Source: Cydia pomonella (lineage: Eukaryota > Arthropoda > Insecta > Lepidoptera > Tortricidae). Taken from it: a stretch of 64,000 nt of DNA. This document shows, in pieces, positions 60,792-64,000 of the stretch (positions within the stretch are counted from its first letter, which is position 1; every line of letters starts with the position of its first letter). The notes under the pieces were generated by a model that saw only the letters and a program-made list of their open reading frames with translations, did no database searches and was not told the origin of the DNA. The stretch covers positions 1,364,001-1,428,000 of the forward strand of contig NC_084703.1 in NCBI RefSeq assembly GCF_033807575.1, read 5' to 3'. The position numbers and the translations under genes were made by a program.

Positions 60792-61099
60792 GATTTGATA
60801 TGTCCGTGCCAAAAGTAAGAATTCTTCAAAAAACACCCTAAATTATTACACTGACATATTCAATCCATAATTCCATATCGTATCTTAAGGAAATTTTTGA
60901 CGTATCTTAAAGTTTAAATGTGAGCATCAAAGTAGCAAAATGTATTAACTCGCAAAAAACACTTATCATTGTGTAAACAGGCCCCAATGTGTAAGCCAGC
61001 CACACTTATACATATGCCATACTTACCCGTATTGACGTAAGTTGAAGTTGATTTCTAAGATCCTTTTTACAAGCTTTTATTTAACTTGCCCTGTTAGTT

Positions 61100-61275
61100 T
61101 GTATTTTAAACCTGTGGGTCAATTCTTGAAATTTTGCATACAATTGTAAATCGGATGACAATGCAATATTATGATGACATGGAGCTGATCTGATGCTGGA
61201 GAACTCTCGTTTGAGCACCAATAGTCCGTGGCTGAAATGATGCTTTTCATCCGAATTAAACACTCTACTTTTCAT
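61100..61275. repeat. 'TTTGACCCACTTCCCGG' family, diverged copy
   Basis: Shares ATGACAATGCAATATTATG and GAGCTGATCTGATG with the family, otherwise diverged. Confidence 0.62.
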
Positions 61276-62131
61276 TTCATAACTACAAAAATTCCGGTAC
61301 TGTTACTAACATAATTTCAGCCCATGTGCACAATATCATCTCGGCAAGACTTTAAAAAATCCAACAACATTTTTCTATGACAAGTTAAAAAAGTTTTCCA
61401 AATTTCCCGAGAGATGGCGCTGCACGTGTTCTACATCACGTCGTTTTCCCGTAGTTTATATATTGTGAATACTGCGGCTCTGGCCAAGGTTCGAATAAGC
61501 GATATTTGTAACTATAGTCTATTTTTTTATCCCGTAGACTAAAATGCCATTTCATGTGTTGCTGGTTTTTTACGTCTTATAAATAGTGATGTGCTGCAAC
61601 TGGTACTAACGGAAAATAAACTATTGGGAGTTACTTATATAGGCATGTAACACCATTTTCAGGCATTTAGAAAGTTGTATCCGGGTCTAAACACAATATT
61701 TCTAATATTTAAAAGCGATTTTATTGTAAGATTAATCGTCACCTCGAAGCTTATAATGCAATTTTTAAATTTTTGAGTGAATTAGTAGTGAGTAGATTTT
61801 ATTTATTGTTTACTTCATAAAACATAGCATTTTACATGTAAAAATTAAGTTGGTACATAAAAAAAATTCTTTACAGAAAATTAGGCACATAAGTTAAATA
61901 GGTATTTAACAGGTACATACATAGTATTTTTAATGTCTGCAAGTATTATTTTCTAAGTATTAGGTACAAGAAAAACAGGTTTAGTTTACAATTTATAATT
62001 TCGGGTCGCTACACGTCTCGACAAATTCGTCAATAGTATAGCAAGCAAGATTTGTTAATAACGTTTTAAGACGATTTGCAAACGTGATATCGCTTCGTAC
62101 TAGTTTTAACTAGACTGGTAGTGAGTTGGGT

Positions 62132-62376
62132 GAATCAACTTTTTTTGTTTTGTTATCCTGTCCAAGGGACAACAGTGGCACAGTTTGTTTGAAGAGACGT
62201 TGTATGCCGTCCTATTAACATGCTTAGTAGGGGGCCCATTATGGACATTGGTTATAACGACCACAAAAACGCAACTTTAATACATTTAAGCACCATAAAA
62301 TCAGTATTTCAATGAACTTTTGTCCCCTGGACAACTAATCGTAACCCTGGCAACGAGTGACGCTAAAAAGTTGATT
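62132..62376. mobile_element. MITE, ~245 bp, copy 2
   Basis: Ends GAATCAACTTTTTT and AAAAAGTTGATTC; interior nearly identical to 33503-33755. Confidence 0.83.
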
Positions 62377-62789
62377 CTCTCAGTTATATAATTTTGCACC
62401 CATGACACCAAGCGACCCTCGAGTGAGTGGTGTATGTGTTCAGGTTTGCTCTCACATATTTGCAGGCGTTTAATATATGTACGCTAGGCAGGGTGACTAT
62501 GAATTCAATAAAAAAAATCGCTTGGACAAAAAATAAATTCGCAAGATGCAGTTAAAAAACGGCGAATACAAGCTATTGACAAAGTAATCTTAAAATGCGT
62601 GAAGCTGTACAAAATATTGTGGATGCAAATTCGACAGATTAAGTCTCACTTAGACGACGTCATACAATCGATGTTACGTTCTCATTTAAAAAAAAAACAT
62701 ACTTAAATAACATTAAACTTGCCATGAACTTTTACTCAACTTAGAAACAGAGGAGGATTGTCAAAGAAAACTTTGTAGCCATGCCACGT

Positions 62790-63360
62790 AAATTTACTGC
62801 CATCTTTCCACACATGATTAAAACTATTAGAACGCCATTTGACTTTGATACCTATTCTTTCACTGATATTTGTTAAATATCAAAAATTGGCGCCATCTTA
62901 CCGGGCACAACCTAAAGGTTATGGCGCCAGCGCTCGAAACGATGTAGCCATACCTTTGGCCTTTGATCTACTAGATGGCGCCACTTGTTGATGTTAAATA
63001 AAATTTAAAAAGTAAAAAATTAAGGATCAAAATCAAATGGCGTTCTAATAGTACATTACGATACAAGTGCGAAAAATAGGAAATTCGAAACGAGTGGCGA
63101 TAAATTAAAACACGACCGAAGGGAGTGTTTTAAATTGACACGAGTTGCGAATTACCTATTCGCACATGTATCGTACAACGTTTTACAGTACTTATGGCCC
63201 TTTAAATGTTCGACACAGTAACGTAATATGCTACTTCTCGCACTAGTGCTATAAAGTAGCCCCATATGTACTGTAAAAGTTATTATCATGTGTCTAAAGA
63301 TGGCAGTAAATTTACCGTGGTTACAATATTTTTTTTTACAATCCACCTCTATTTCAAATT
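62790..63360. repeat. Repeat shared with 24262-24480, split by an insertion
   Basis: Blocks AAATGGCGTTCTAA and GGCAGTAAATTTACCGTGG flank a palindromic insertion (about 63049-63280) related to 31680-32140. Confidence 0.67.
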
Positions 63361-63529
63361 GTCTTTGCTTTTACGTAACTAATACAGATGCTAAATTTCA
63401 TTGCTAAAAAGTTTTTTTATGTAAAATTTCTACTCTCTCAAACTTCTTTGTATTACAATTTCAAAACGTCCTTTAAAAAAAAATGGATGCTAGCTTTTAT
63501 CGCTGACTGTACTTTTCTTTTAACAAGTT

Positions 63530-63745
63530 TAGTACTCATCGAAACAATTCTAATAAATCCAAACACAACTAGGTTGCGTTGTTTTATCACAGAGTTCCTA
63601 TGGCCACCTCCTGTCTCCATCATCAGATCAGCTCGATGGTACCATAATATTGCATTGTCACCCGACTTACATATGTATGTAAATTTTAAGCTTCATCTGA
63701 AACCGGGAAGTGGGTCAAATTTTACTTGCAAGATTTGACCCGCAC
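63530..63745. repeat. 'TTTGACCCACTTCCCGG' repeat, copy 5
   Basis: Shares GGTTGCGTTGTTTTATCACA, CAGCTCGATGGTACCATAAT and CCGGGAAGTGGGTCAAAT with 549-775 (inverted). The frame across it is not a gene. Confidence 0.8.
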
Positions 63746-63764
63746 ATACATAGTTACATACATA

Positions 63765-63906
63765 CCTCCTTATTCATAAACGTGTACTAATGTTACGATG
63801 CCGCTGATCATCATTTGTCCCTTTCCATCATACCTATACGTCGGAAAGGGACAAACGATGATCAGCGGCATCGTAACTTTAGTACACGTTTATGAATAAA
63901 GGGGTT
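63765..63906. mobile_element. Hairpin MITE, copy 2 of the 35557 family
   Basis: Arms CTTATTCATAAACGTGTACT and inverse, with GATGCCGCTGATCATC in both arms. Confidence 0.88.
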
Positions 63907-64000
63907 AATAATTAATAAGTACATTGTAAGTTAAATAAAAGCTTGCAATTAGAGCGTACTTAGCTTACATTGCATGTCATTAAGCGTTTGACATTAAGAC

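Overview
The window looks like nuclear DNA of a moth or butterfly. It has AT-rich introns and intergenic sequence, short GC-rich exons with GT-AG borders, and a dense load of repeats typical of Lepidoptera: tRNA-derived SINEs, RTE-like LINE pieces ending in the 'GCCCAGCAGTGGGA' motif, the 'GGGTTCCGTA...GGAACCCTTATA' family, and many hairpin MITEs. Species was not determined.

Two split protein genes can be read with consistent splice phases; they converge. (1) On the + strand at 7663-32560, thirteen exons encode 1107 residues of a JARID2 (Jumonji) orthologue, a Polycomb repressive complex 2 accessory subunit. Order: lysine-rich repeat region, JmjN, ARID, JmjC, C-terminal Cys/His region and stop codon. 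The 5' end lies to the left of the window. (2) On the - strand at 59519-46267, seven exons encode the last 514 residues of a selectin-like type I membrane protein: C-type lectin domain, three Sushi/CCP modules, Thr/Pro-rich stalk, one transmembrane helix and a His-rich cytoplasmic tail. Its 5' end was not found.

The remainder is intron or intergenic DNA made largely of repeats. 1-7.6 kb: MITEs, SINE, an RTE remnant, a 1.2-kb terminal-inverted-repeat (TIR) element with an internal satellite. 7.6-32.6 kb: the JARID2 gene, whose introns hold two exon-derived tandem arrays, a decayed copy of the ARID exon, two hAT-like elements with 8-bp target duplications, a 2.8-kb long-TIR element with a SWIM zinc-finger remnant, and one repeat family that ends just upstream of four splice acceptors. 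32.6-46.2 kb: intergenic MITEs, SINEs and LINE pieces. 46.2-59.5 kb: the lectin gene with a 160-bp minisatellite and a broken CCP exon copy. 59.5-64 kb: repeats only.

The most unusual theme is repeated local duplication of exon material beside its parent exon: two arrays copying an exon end with its 5' splice site, one ARID exon copy and one CCP exon copy. No bacterial, phage, CRISPR or operon features are present. Exon models and repeat alignments were made by eye.
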